From: Cellulosilyticum sp.
GTDB lineage: Bacteria; Bacillota; Clostridia; Lachnospirales; Cellulosilyticaceae
Reading direction: 5' to 3'
DNA: 41,148 nucleotides
Assembly: GCA_015058045.1 (NCBI GenBank)
Contig: SVDC01000033.1
Span: 1-41,148 of the forward strand
The notes below the pieces were generated by a model. It saw only the letters and a list, made by a program, of their open reading frames with translations, did not search any database and was not told the origin of the DNA. This document shows, piece after piece, positions 7,369-15,381 of this stretch (the stretch's first letter is position 1; every line of letters begins with the position of its first letter). The position numbers and the translations under genes are program-made.

Positions 7369-8275
7369 CATTATTCAAGATCTTTTGCCACTGTATGCTC
7401 AGGAGATTTCAAGTAAAGAATCTGAGCAATTAGTTGAGGAACATATTAGTAAATGTGCGAAATGCAAGCAAGAGTTAGAGAGATTAAAAGGTAATGAACC
7501 AGTCCCCGTATTCAAATCAGAAGAACTTATGCCATTAAAGATGATGAAAAAGAATATTAAGGCTAGAAAAAGAAGGGCTGTAATGTTAGGTGCAATGATA
7601 TCTTTTTTAATTATGTTTACGATTTTTTCATATCTTACAAAACCAATTTATATTTCATATGAGGAAAGTGGCATTAAGATTGAAAGAAATGAAAAGAATG
7701 AGATATATGCTAATTTTACTGGTGACATAACGGCATATACAATTAATCAAACCTCCTCCGAGAATGGTAAAAGGATAGTAGAGATTAAAGCGTGGACATC
7801 AATTTGGGATAAGATACTTGGAGAGTCAACGCCATCTATTTTAGTAGCCTCTTCAGAAACGCCAGTTAATACTGTTTATTATTGTTATTGCTCTGAAGAT
7901 ACACAGGGAGATAATATGAAAGTTGTATATGGTGAAAATCCAAACGAAAGTGGTGGAATAGTAATATTGCCACGATTAGTATTAGTGTACTATTTTAATT
8001 TAGCTTGTATACTTACAATAGTAGTAGGAATCATATGGCTCTGCATCAGAAAAAATAAAATGATGTATAGAATATGCAAATATCTTTTTTTCGTACCAGC
8101 ATCCTATATCATGAGTGTATTTGTACTGCAGAATACGCCTGTAACATTCTCAGCAGGGCATGATTTTATTATGAATCTTATTGGGGCTACTGCCATTTAT
8201 GGAATCTGTATTTTGGGGTTGGATTCCTATAAGCAGTATAAAGAGGATAAAAGCAACATAGTAACTAATAGTTGA
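7352..8275 (+). CDS. Zinc-finger (ZAS) anti-sigma factor, membrane protein
   Basis: The 307-residue protein has an N-terminal anti-sigma domain with C5 and H31-x3-C35-x2-C38, the zinc-binding ZAS signature. A membrane helix follows at about 75-96, then an extracytoplasmic segment of about 110 residues, and three more helices near 208-232, 243-262 and 273-292. The extra C-terminal helices are more than the classic single-pass RsiW type. It should hold the preceding sigma factor at the membrane until a signal frees it; that mechanism is known for the family and not shown here. Start: GGAGGAG at 7340-7346, ATG at 7352 inside the end of the sigma gene. Confidence 0.88.
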   Translation: MKISCNIIQDLLPLYAQEISSKESEQLVEEHISKCAKCKQELERLKGNEPVPVFKSEELMPLKMMKKNIKARKRRAVMLGAMISFLIMFTIFSYLTKPIYISYEESGIKIERNEKNEIYANFTGDITAYTINQTSSENGKRIVEIKAWTSIWDKILGESTPSILVASSETPVNTVYYCYCSEDTQGDNMKVVYGENPNESGGIVILPRLVLVYYFNLACILTIVVGIIWLCIRKNKMMYRICKYLFFVPASYIMSVFVLQNTPVTFSAGHDFIMNLIGATAIYGICILGLDSYKQYKEDKSNIVTNS

Positions 8276-8349
8276 TTTATTATTTAAAATAGTAAAATAA
8301 AAGAAGTACTAGAGAAAGAAAGTTATAAAAGGGAATACAGTTATCATAT

Positions 8350-8457
8350 AAAAACCGCCAGTTATCTAGTTGAGGAGGACCATGCCATAAATAAGTGCAG
8401 TTTTGCGTTAGATTATTAATAGTCAGTGAAGTGAAAGGGTGTATAATAGGACATATG
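8350..8457 (+). repeat. Dispersed intergenic motif, copy 2
   Basis: The core at 8362-8395 (GCCATAAATAAG at its end) is followed by a variable 50-nt stretch and the second block AATAGGACATATG at about 8445-8457. It lies between the anti-sigma gene and a terminator, the same arrangement as copy 1. The 388-nt gap 8276-8663 holds this motif, the terminator and the promoter of the next gene; I see nothing else in it. Confidence 0.6.
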
Positions 8458-8461
8458 AGGT

Positions 8462-8498
8462 AATCCCTATTCGAGAAATAATCGGATAGGGATATTTT
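8462..8498 (+). terminator. Intrinsic terminator after the sigma/anti-sigma operon
   Basis: A 12-bp stem with one G-T pair (8463-8474 with 8482-8493) and a short loop is followed by ATTTT. Confidence 0.75.
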
Positions 8499-8602
8499 AG
8501 TGTGTAGAAATGACAAGAGGAGAGGTAGAAAATGTTGTTTGTAGCGTAAGCATCATATCAAGCTTTTAGGGTTTGAATAAATATTAATATAAAATAAATG
8601 GT

Positions 8603-8630
8603 TTGTATTATCTGAAAATTGTGATAAAAT
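8603..8630 (+). promoter_or_regulatory. Sigma-A-like promoter for the S41 peptidase
   Basis: TTGTAT (8603-8608), 16 nt, TAAAAT (8625-8630). The expected transcript start is near 8637, about 27 nt before the ATG at 8664. This argues against an upstream in-frame ATG at 8631. Confidence 0.5.
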
Positions 8631-8663
8631 ATGGTGAAAATTAATTATAGGAGGCAAACTTTG

Positions 8664-9938
8664 ATGAAAACAGGCAAAAATGGCATTGTTGCATTACTAT
8701 TAGCAGTGGGGATGATAAGCAATGGACAAACTCTTTGTGCAGCAAATAATAGTGAAGTAGTATTGTACCAACAAGATGCAAAGGAACTTGTTGATACGGT
8801 AGAAAGAACTTATCCAGATTTTATAGATGGTGATATTCCAAAAGGATATGAACAAGCAAAAAAAGACTACTTAGAGCAAAGTTCAAAAAAAGTTACAATA
8901 GAGGATTTCAAAAACCTAACACGAGCATATTTAACAAGTTTAGAAGATGCACATACAACGATATTAGATGGAGAAATGTATACTTTAGATATTGATTTTG
9001 TAGCTTCAAAAGATACACTTTATCTAGTAGATGATCAAGGAAGACAGACGGATAGTAAAGTTATTAAAATTGGAAATGTGACCGTTGAAGATTTATTTAA
9101 ATGGATGGATAAGCATTATCCTGCTGAAAATCAAATAGCAAGAGATTATATGCATGCAGATGTAATAAAGGGACAATTACTGTTAAAAGCGGCAGGCTGT
9201 AAAGTTGAACAAGATGTAACAATACAAATAGAGAACCAAGGAAAAGTCAGTGAGAAAAAGGTTCAATTTATAAAATATCATAATGAAGGTGAAACTCAAC
9301 AATATGAAAAAGGCATAGATACCCAGCTGATGGGGGATATATTGTATATTGATTTAAATACTTGTATGTTAAATAAAGAAGAATTTGAGATACAGGTGGA
9401 GAACATTAAGAAATCAATGGAGGAAGGCGTGACTAAATATATTATAGATGTTAGAGATAATACAGGAGGAGATGCGACTTTCTGTAGAACGATGCTAGAG
9501 GAAATGGGAATGAAATATCCTGAGTTTGGTTATACTTTCAGAAATTCTCCATTAACAGTAGAACAAAGAGGGACAGAAAAAAGTGAAGGATTAGAAAAGG
9601 AAGATTCAATTTTAACAGCAGTTCCAAATAAAGATATTCAATTAGCTGTATTAACTAATGAAAAAACTTTCAGTGCGGCAACGATGTTAGCTACTTATGT
9701 AAAGGATGGGAAATTAGGGACTATTATAGGAAGAATCAGTAGTAATGCACCAAGTTTTAGTGCAGATACGGTTTACTACACGATGAAGCAAAGTAAGATA
9801 GTAGTCAGTATTTCTACTAGTATTTTATTAAGACCTGATACTAAAGCAGATCAAACTATGTTAGTGCCAGATATAATGACAGAACCAGGTGAAGATAGCT
9901 TACAAAGAGCAATCAAATACTTAAATGAGAAAAAATAG
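8664..9938 (+). CDS. Secreted S41-family (C-terminal-processing-like) serine peptidase
   Basis: The 424-residue protein has an N-terminal signal peptide (KTGKNGIVALLLAVGMIS, likely cut after TLCA). A helical N-terminal region (about 35-110) resembles the cap of S41 peptidases. The TSPc catalytic domain runs from about 225 to 420. IIDVRDNTGGD is the strand-turn motif of the family, and S337 in EKTFSAATML is the predicted nucleophile. A clear PDZ signature is not obvious, so substrate recognition may differ from CtpA. Start: ATG 8664 with AGGAGG at 8649-8654. The gene is monocistronic, between a terminator and promoter upstream and a terminator at 10069. Confidence 0.85.
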   Translation: MKTGKNGIVALLLAVGMISNGQTLCAANNSEVVLYQQDAKELVDTVERTYPDFIDGDIPKGYEQAKKDYLEQSSKKVTIEDFKNLTRAYLTSLEDAHTTILDGEMYTLDIDFVASKDTLYLVDDQGRQTDSKVIKIGNVTVEDLFKWMDKHYPAENQIARDYMHADVIKGQLLLKAAGCKVEQDVTIQIENQGKVSEKKVQFIKYHNEGETQQYEKGIDTQLMGDILYIDLNTCMLNKEEFEIQVENIKKSMEEGVTKYIIDVRDNTGGDATFCRTMLEEMGMKYPEFGYTFRNSPLTVEQRGTEKSEGLEKEDSILTAVPNKDIQLAVLTNEKTFSAATMLATYVKDGKLGTIIGRISSNAPSFSADTVYYTMKQSKIVVSISTSILLRPDTKADQTMLVPDIMTEPGEDSLQRAIKYLNEKK

Positions 9939-10068
9939 TATTAGGGAGAATAGCTAGTACTATAACTGGTTAATAAGTTGAAATACTGGAATGGTATAAC
10001 ATAATAAATTAAATGATAATAGAAGTAGATGTTAATTTCTTACATATGGAGATTATCACTTACTAGTG

Positions 10069-10098
10069 AACCGTATCACAAATAGATACGGTTTTTTT
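10069..10098 (+). terminator. Intrinsic terminator of the S41 gene
   Basis: AACCGTATC (10069-10077) pairs with GATACGGTT (10085-10093) around a 7-nt loop and runs into seven T (two of them in the stem). The left arm and loop closely resemble 5387-5402 in the decayed region and loosely resemble the dispersed motif. Confidence 0.85.
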
Positions 10099-10218
10099 GA
10101 TGTAAACAACAAGTAGAGTATAGAGGCAATGAGTAATGCACTGGAAAATGGCCTTTCATTAAGCAGTATAATTAATGAATAGATTTTTGGAAAAAAAGAT
10201 GAAAAATGACAAAAAAAG

Positions 10219-10245
10219 TAAATATATAAGATAAGTTGCCGAAAT
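10219..10245 (+). promoter_or_regulatory. SigD/FliA-type (motility and chemotaxis) promoter
   Basis: TAAA (10219-10222), exactly 15 nt, then GCCGAAAT (10238-10245) fits the sigma-28 consensus TAAA-N15-GCCGATAA. It lies 37 nt before a chemoreceptor stub and about 290 nt before an intact chemoreceptor gene, the class of gene SigD normally drives. Confidence 0.65.
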
Positions 10246-10281
10246 AAAATAGTATAGTAATTTTTATTTATGGAGCAACTT

Positions 10282-10431
10282 ATGAAAAGTATTAAAGTGA
10301 AATTATTAATTTTTCTAAGTAGTTTAATAGCAATAATATGTATTGGCCTTGGTATAACATCGTACCTATATGCTGAAAGATTTTCTTATAAGAGTTTAAG
10401 CAGTTTTATAAAAATAGAAATAAACGGGTAA
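10282..10431 (+). pseudogene. Chemoreceptor N-terminal stub
   Basis: The 49-codon frame (MKSIKVKLLIFLSSLIAII and on to SYLYAERF) has GGAG 6 nt before its ATG. It matches the start of clostridial methyl-accepting chemotaxis proteins: a basic tip and the first membrane helix. It stops at TAA (10429-10431) soon after the helix, where a sensor domain should begin. The 105 nt after it hold nothing recognisable before the next chemoreceptor. It is a truncated receptor left behind its SigD promoter, or a very short membrane peptide. The rest of the gap 9939-10281 holds only the terminator and the promoter. Confidence 0.6.
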
Positions 10432-10536
10432 GGATATTTATTGATAAAAATCAAAGATATTATTGTCATATTGAATGACAGGCATAAAAATGTATGATTA
10501 TACAAATAGGATTGTGAGTAATTAGGAGAAGTAACT

Positions 10537-11886
10537 ATGTTTAAAAGAAAGAAATATGTAGATGAAAAAAAATATGTAGAAGTTAATGAATTAATATCTA
10601 TTATGAGAAAAGTCTTTAATGGAGAGTGTTCTTTAGAAGAAGTAGATTTTCAGGCTGAAGAATTAAATGTGTTTTTTAGAGAATTATTGGAGAAAGAAGA
10701 TAAAAAGAAAAAAGATACTTTAATAGATATAAATTCAAGTTTAGAAATGATTACCAAAATGGATAGATTAAGAGAAGTAATCACCAATGCGTGTAGACAA
10801 AATGAGGAAGCCAATAGCATTTATGCGTATAGTGAAGAGTTAACAAAATCGATATTAGATATTGAGGAACTTATTGTAAATGTAGAGGAAATGATTATAG
10901 AAAGTAAAAATATTTCTAATCAAGAACGTAATAAAACACGAGAAGTAATAGAGTTTGTACGAGAGTCTTGTGAGAATATTTATGGGCTTAGAGATCAGAT
11001 TCTAAAAGTACAAGGGCATACAAAACATATCACAACTATTTTGAATATGGTTAGAGAAATCTCAGACCAAACGAAGCTATTAGCCCTTAATGCTACAATA
11101 GAAGCAGCTAGAGCGGGAGAGAATGGTAAAGGATTTAATGTAGTAGCTAATGAAGTGAAAAAACTATCAGACAATACTCAAACTGCTTTAGCAGAAGTAG
11201 AAGGAAGTATACAGGAACTACAACAAAGTGTATGTACTTCATTGGAAAGTATTACAGTTACATCAAAGCAACTAGATGAGGGGATTCAACTTATAGAAGA
11301 GACAGAGAAAGCTATGGATTTAATGGTTGAGACCGTTGAAAATGTTAATAGTTCAATATGTGGAGTAACTGATAAGACTAAAGAACAAGCAAGTTCTATG
11401 GAAACTTTAATGAAAAGTTTAGAGGAGATTGTTTTAGGTATAGAACAAATTGAAAAAGGTTCAAGACATACTGCAGAAGACATTTACAATCTAAGTAATA
11501 AAATGCAGAAAACACGAGGGGATTTATATAATGAGGTTAAAGTATTAGGAAAAGAAGACAAATTAGACGTATTTAAGGTAGACCATTTGGTATGGAAGTG
11601 GAAAGTATATAATATGTTGCTAGGACTTGAAGAAATAAATATTAATCAAGCAGCAGACTATAAAGGGTGCAGATTAGGTAAGTGGTACTACGACGAGACA
11701 AATGAGCTAAGACAGAACATTGGGTTCAAAAAAATAGAACAATTTCACATAAAGCTACATAAGTTAGCAACACAGGCAATTGAATATCATAACAAAGGTG
11801 ACAGAATGAGTGCAGAAGAGGCATTACTAGAAATGGAAGAGACATCGCATGAGATTATTAAGTTGCTAGATGGTTTAAAAAACTAG
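10537..11886 (+). CDS. Soluble methyl-accepting chemotaxis protein with C-terminal CZB zinc domain
   Basis: The 449-residue protein has no membrane helix. Residues about 60-330 form the long coiled-coil signalling domain, with the hairpin tip [22 protein letters not shown] at about 183-204 (the CheA/CheW contact). Residues about 345-445 are a CZB domain: H350 in DHLVWKW, C378 in KGCRLGKWY, and H404 and H408 in FHIKLHK. These are the 3His-1Cys zinc ligands of the family. Characterised CZB receptors (TlpD type) sense zinc or oxidants such as hypochlorite. Start: ATG with an AGGAGAAG site just before. It is probably transcribed from the SigD promoter at 10219. Confidence 0.9.
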   Translation: MFKRKKYVDEKKYVEVNELISIMRKVFNGECSLEEVDFQAEELNVFFRELLEKEDKKKKDTLIDINSSLEMITKMDRLREVITNACRQNEEANSIYAYSEELTKSILDIEELIVNVEEMIIESKNISNQERNKTREVIEFVRESCENIYGLRDQILKVQGHTKHITTILNMVREISDQTKLLALNATIEAARAGENGKGFNVVANEVKKLSDNTQTALAEVEGSIQELQQSVCTSLESITVTSKQLDEGIQLIEETEKAMDLMVETVENVNSSICGVTDKTKEQASSMETLMKSLEEIVLGIEQIEKGSRHTAEDIYNLSNKMQKTRGDLYNEVKVLGKEDKLDVFKVDHLVWKWKVYNMLLGLEEININQAADYKGCRLGKWYYDETNELRQNIGFKKIEQFHIKLHKLATQAIEYHNKGDRMSAEEALLEMEETSHEIIKLLDGLKN

Positions 11887-11943
11887 ATTTATGACACTCA
11901 AAAAAAATGCATATTAAAATAAAAACAGTTCTCCGTCATTATA

Positions 11944-11988
11944 TAAAAAGAGTAGGGATGACTTTAATAATAGAGTCATCCCTACTCA
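11944..11988 (-). terminator. Terminator between convergent chemoreceptor and globin genes
   Basis: A perfect 14-bp stem (11950-11963 with 11974-11987) has a 10-nt loop. The T run is on the minus strand (plus-strand A at 11945-11949), so it mainly ends the globin transcript. It can also slow plus-strand reading. Confidence 0.75.
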
Positions 11989-12007
11989 ATTTGGGAGGAA
12001 AAATTGA

Positions 12008-12445
12008 TTAAGCTTGTTGATCGTAAAGTTCTTTTTCTACTTGGATAAATACATCTGCGATTACACCATAAGCTTTTCCCCAAGCATCAAGTACTTCATC
12101 AGTAGCAGCATCACCTAATACATCTTTAATAGCTATAAGTAAGTTTTGACCTATAGTTGGATAGTGTTGAGCTAAAACGCCTACTTCTACGTGACGTGCA
12201 CCAATTTTTTTTACAACTGGGAGAAGAGCTTCTAAGTTATCAATATTTTGAGCAGCAGCTAAGATTGCCATAGCAAGTGCTTTTGGCTGTTCACCTGATG
12301 CTTGCTTATCCATATTGAATAATGGTTTAATTTCTGGATTATTTTCAAACATAGTTTTATAGAAATGAGTTGTGATTTCTAATCCGTGTGCTTTTAAGGC
12401 TGGAACGGTGCTTTTTACAATTTCAATAATTTTTTGATCTAACAT
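12008..12445 (-). CDS. Single-domain (Vgb/Cgb-type) haemoglobin
   Basis: The 145-residue globin belongs to the flavohaemoglobin family without the reductase domain. Key residues fall where Vitreoscilla haemoglobin has them: Y29 (B10) in HFYKTMF, Q53 (E7), the proximal H85 in GARHVEVGV and Y95 in AQHYPTIG. In an anaerobe its likely role is nitric oxide or oxygen detoxification with an unlinked reductase. The second of two tandem ATG codons is chosen (7 nt from GGAGGAT). It overlaps the stop of the YbaN-like gene, so both form one operon. It is divergent from an NsrR-type regulator across two palindromes. Confidence 0.9.
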   Translation of the reverse strand: MLDQKIIEIVKSTVPALKAHGLEITTHFYKTMFENNPEIKPLFNMDKQASGEQPKALAMAILAAAQNIDNLEALLPVVKKIGARHVEVGVLAQHYPTIGQNLLIAIKDVLGDAATDEVLDAWGKAYGVIADVFIQVEKELYDQQA

Positions 12446-12834
12446 CATGAATCCTCCGATTTTATGTGATTAATAGTTTTAATTTTAAATATAAAATAGT
12501 AGTAAAGGTAAATATAGATACCTATAATTAATAATTTGAGTACACTATCTAGGATAAATAAAGGAAAGAGTAGCATAGTTGATGCAAATGCTAATAGTCC
12601 AATCTTTTTTCCTAGAGGGAGTTGCCTATTCTCTACAAAATCTTTGGCGTGGCATTCATATAGTTTAGTATGAATCAGCCAGGTATGAAATCTCTCGGAA
12701 CTAGAACTGTAGAGATAACAACTTAGTAAAAGGAATGGGGTGGTAGGGATAATAGGTAAGAAGATGCCAAGAATACCAGCTCCCAGTGATAAGCTACCTA
12801 AAAAAATGTAGAGGTATTTTTTTAAAGAATGCAT
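12445..12834 (-). CDS. YbaN-family (DUF454) inner-membrane protein
   Basis: The 129-residue protein has the DUF454 signature: [20 protein letters not shown], then LPTTPF-like [19 protein letters not shown], then [15 protein letters not shown]. There are three or four membrane helices (about 8-28, 30-48, 76-95, 97-115). The function of the family is unknown. It is first in an operon with the globin, overlapping it by 1-4 nt, and faces the NsrR-type regulator. That context suggests a link to nitrosative stress or haem redox balance, which is inference. Confidence 0.85.
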   Translation of the reverse strand: MHSLKKYLYIFLGSLSLGAGILGIFLPIIPTTPFLLLSCYLYSSSSERFHTWLIHTKLYECHAKDFVENRQLPLGKKIGLLAFASTMLLFPLFILDSVLKLLIIGIYIYLYYYFIFKIKTINHIKSEDS

Positions 12835-12850
12835 ACTTACGTTCCTCTTG

Positions 12851-12879
12851 TTAAATGTGTATTTTGTTTACATATTTAA
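12851..12879. promoter_or_regulatory. Palindrome 1, likely NsrR-type operator
   Basis: TTAAATGTGTA (12851-12861) and TACATATTTAA (12869-12879) are inverted repeats, 10 of 11 positions matching, with a 7-nt spacer. The layout is like the AT-rich ATGTATTT/AAATACAT dyads bound by NsrR. It lies 17 nt before the ybaN-like start. Confidence 0.55.
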
Positions 12880-12891
12880 TGTAACATATTG

Positions 12892-12926
12892 GAAATAAAT
12901 GTGCAACTAAAATACACATTTATTTC
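12892..12926. promoter_or_regulatory. Palindrome 2, likely NsrR-type operator
   Basis: GAAATAAATGTG (12892-12903) and CACATTTATTTC (12915-12926) are perfect 12-bp inverted repeats with an 11-nt spacer. The AAATACACATTTA stretch is also an inverted copy of the AAATGTGTATTT in palindrome 1. It sits midway between the divergent genes. Confidence 0.55.
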
Positions 12927-12997
12927 TAAATAACTTTATAACATATGAAATAATTGTTAGAATAGAGGGAAGAATAACAAAGAAAAGGGTGTTAATC

Positions 12998-13393
12998 GTG
13001 CAATTATCTAAGTTTACAGATTATACATTTCGTGTACTTATATATATGGCAATGCATCAAGATGAACTTTGTACAGTTGAGCAACTGGCAAATGTGCTCC
13101 AAGTATCAGAGCATCATCTTAAGAAAGTCATTCATAAATTAGCAAAAACAGATTACTTAATCTCTATGAAGGGAAGAGCAGGAGGGCTTAGACTAGGATT
13201 ACAACCAGAACAGATTAATCTAGGAGATGTCCTGAAGTTAACAGAAGATACTATGAATATTGTAACTTGTCTACATGATCAAGATACTTGTGCATTCATA
13301 ACAGGAGAATGCAAGCTTAAATGGATTATAGGACAGGCCTTAGAACGGTTTATTGAAGAATTTAGTCATTATACTTTAAAAGACATACTATAG
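12998..13393 (+). CDS. nsrR: Rrf2-family iron-sulfur regulator, NsrR-type
   Basis: The 131-residue protein starts MQLSKFTDYTFRVLIYMAM, the typical Rrf2/NsrR opening, with a winged helix at about 1-80. Three cysteines at 91, 98 and 105 (CX6CX6C) form the cluster-binding loop seen in NsrR, where NO attack on the cluster releases DNA. The GTG at 12998 is preferred to one at 12989: it gives the family N-terminus and proper spacing from AAGGG. Divergent to ybaN/globin, with two palindromes between, it is the obvious regulator of that operon and probably of itself. IscR is the main alternative; the globin neighbour favours NsrR. Confidence 0.82.
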   Translation: MQLSKFTDYTFRVLIYMAMHQDELCTVEQLANVLQVSEHHLKKVIHKLAKTDYLISMKGRAGGLRLGLQPEQINLGDVLKLTEDTMNIVTCLHDQDTCAFITGECKLKWIIGQALERFIEEFSHYTLKDIL

Positions 13394-13440
13394 CATAAAT
13401 AAGGCTTTTATTAAATTTGGATTGTTGTAAAGTATTAGTT

Positions 13441-13470
13441 AAGGTGACCTATTTATAGGTCACTTTTTAT
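13441..13470 (+). terminator. Terminator of the NsrR-type gene
   Basis: GTGACCTA (13444-13451) pairs with TAGGTCAC (13456-13463) around 4 nt, then TTTTTAT. Confidence 0.8.
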
Positions 13471-13594
13471 ATCTCTATTTTTATGAGGCCTTTAAGGCGT
13501 ATACTATAATCAAGCTATAAAAGAACTATATACAAATGCTGATATAAAAAACGAATTCAGATAAAGGAATATTAGAAAGGAGGAATGATTATAT

Positions 13595-14266
13595 ATGAAA
13601 GATATTTTATTAGTAGAAGATAATTTGGGAGTAGCGAAGGAGATAAAGTTAAGTTTAGAGAAATGGGGGATGGAAGTACAACTTATAGAGGATTTTAGCA
13701 ATGTTTTGGAGGAGGTCGTAAGGAAGCAGCCCAAGCTTGTACTTATGGACGTAAATTTACCTTATTATGATGGCTTTTATTGGTGTGGGCGGATAAGGGA
13801 AGTATCTAAGATTCCTATTTTATTTCTATCTTCCAGGGATTCCAATATGGATATAATTATGGGTATTAATAATGGAGGAGATGATTATATTACAAAGCCA
13901 TTTGATAGTCAGGTATTATTGACTAAAATAAATGCATTATTAAGGAGAGCTTACCAATATACAGACTCAGGTGCGCTATTGTATTATAGCGACGCAGTAT
14001 TAGATATAGACAAATGTGAACTTAGGTATAAGGATAATATTTTAGACCTTACCAAGAATGAAATTAAAATATTATCACTGCTTATTCGGAATAAAGGAAA
14101 AGTAGTTTCTAGAGATAAAATCATGATGAGTCTATGGAATGATGATGAATTTATTAGTGATAATACCCTTACGGTTAATATGACAAGGTTACGTAGTAAG
14201 ATGAAAGAAATAGGATTAGAAGAAGTAATTAAAACTAAAAAAGGTTTGGGGTATATGATGCAATGA
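13595..14266 (+). CDS. BceR-like response regulator
   Basis: The 223-residue OmpR-family regulator has a receiver at about 1-120, with acidic pocket E8/D9, phospho-acceptor D52 in LVLMDVNLPYYDG and TKPFDSQ at the Lys site. The winged helix lies at about 130-223 (NTLTVNMTRLRSKMKEIG). The DGFYWCGRIRE pattern is typical of the BceR group. It overlaps the next gene by 4 nt and heads a four-gene BceRSAB order. A possible -10 (TATAAT, 13505-13510) lies upstream, and an AAAGGAGG site precedes the ATG. Confidence 0.92.
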   Translation: MKDILLVEDNLGVAKEIKLSLEKWGMEVQLIEDFSNVLEEVVRKQPKLVLMDVNLPYYDGFYWCGRIREVSKIPILFLSSRDSNMDIIMGINNGGDDYITKPFDSQVLLTKINALLRRAYQYTDSGALLYYSDAVLDIDKCELRYKDNILDLTKNEIKILSLLIRNKGKVVSRDKIMMSLWNDDEFISDNTLTVNMTRLRSKMKEIGLEEVIKTKKGLGYMMQ

Positions 14267-15288
14267 AAATAAGTAAGTTTATTTCTGAGCAAAAAATAAA
14301 TATTGCTATACAGCTTATCATTTTACTATGTGTGAATACCTACTTATTTCTGTTAAATACAGAAACCATATCACAAGAGGATATACTTTATTTAGATATA
14401 TTGCTCATAACTTTTTATTTAGGTAGTTTTTATATGAGTTATATAAAATGGAAATCTAAGTATGAACAGTTATATCATGTATTAGAAGAAGGGGAAGAAA
14501 TCACAAGAGATGAGATTCAATCTGATGATGTATCTGGGGAAATTATGCGTTATATAGTAGATACAAAAGAACTGAGATTTGCTAAGGAACAGGCTAGTAA
14601 TGAAGAAAGAATCAAAGAGATGGAAGAATATCTTTCTAAATGGGTGCATGAAATTAAGTTACCTATTAGTGCATTAAGTATGATGGTAGAAAGAATAGAG
14701 GATGATGAAATAGGCTATGATGTTAAACATGAGATAGAGAAAATCAACTTTTTAGTAAATAGTGTACTCTATGGTAGTAGAGCGACTGCGGCCATGGAGG
14801 ATTTATTTATTAGGGAGGAAAGACTGGATGAAATCGTCAAAACAGCCATAAGACAAAGTGCCTTTTTCCTAATCAAACACAATATAGAAGTAGAAATGAA
14901 TGACTTAAATCTTGAAGCTTATACGGATAAAAAGTGGCTAGTTTATGTAATAGGACAAATAATTAGTAATGCTATTAAATATGCTGGGACAAATGGGAAG
15001 ATCAGTTTTTACGGTGAAGAAGATGCCAAATACATTATTTTGAATATCAAAGATTATGGGATTGGTATTGCAAAGGAAGATCAGGAACGGATTTTTAATA
15101 AAGGCTTCACAGGTAAGAATGGAAGAAATACAACGTACAAATCTACAGGGATGGGACTTTATTTCTCTAAGAAAATCTTAGACAAGTTAGGTCATGGTAT
15201 TGAAGTAGATTCTGTAGAAGGAGAGTATACTTTGCTACGAATAAAGGTTTGTAAGATATCAGACTATATTAAGGTTACAAAAATGTAA
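14263..15288 (+). CDS. BceS-like intramembrane-sensing histidine kinase
   Basis: The 341-residue kinase has only two short-looped membrane helices (about 14-33 and 39-60) and almost no extracellular part. This is the hallmark of intramembrane-sensing kinases that read the flux of their partner transporter. The HisKA box is KWVHEIKLPISAL (H129). The HATPase motifs are IISNAIKYA, KDYGIGI and TGMGLYFSKKI. Its stop codon overlaps the BceR-type box in front of the transporter genes. Confidence 0.92.
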   Translation: MKISKFISEQKINIAIQLIILLCVNTYLFLLNTETISQEDILYLDILLITFYLGSFYMSYIKWKSKYEQLYHVLEEGEEITRDEIQSDDVSGEIMRYIVDTKELRFAKEQASNEERIKEMEEYLSKWVHEIKLPISALSMMVERIEDDEIGYDVKHEIEKINFLVNSVLYGSRATAAMEDLFIREERLDEIVKTAIRQSAFFLIKHNIEVEMNDLNLEAYTDKKWLVYVIGQIISNAIKYAGTNGKISFYGEEDAKYIILNIKDYGIGIAKEDQERIFNKGFTGKNGRNTTYKSTGMGLYFSKKILDKLGHGIEVDSVEGEYTLLRIKVCKISDYIKVTKM

Positions 15289-15290
15289 CG
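15273..15290 (+). promoter_or_regulatory. BceR-type binding box before the transporter genes
   Basis: TTACA (15275-15279), AAAA, TGTAA (15284-15288) matches exactly the TNACA-N4-TGTAA site described for BceR-like regulators. The arms extend by one base to GTTACA/TGTAAC. It sits about 95 nt before bceA and contains the kinase stop codon, so the ABC genes can be induced separately from bceRS. Confidence 0.75.
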
Positions 15291-15381
15291 TTATAGATGA
15301 AAATGTCATGTTAAGTGAAGGAATATAGATAAGGATGCTATTAAAATTGAATTATACAAATTTGATTTTGGAGGCGTTAAA

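Noticed and set aside
10069..10093. Group II intron domain V-like hairpin (GAACCGTAT...ATACGGTT)
   Set aside because: It lacks the conserved domain V bulge and catalytic triad context. A simple stem with 7-nt loop and T run is fully explained as a terminator.
13984..14292. 102-codon open frame on the minus strand inside the BceR-like gene
   Set aside because: It lies wholly over strong coding sequence, has no ribosome site and its product is a low-complexity mirror of the sense codons.
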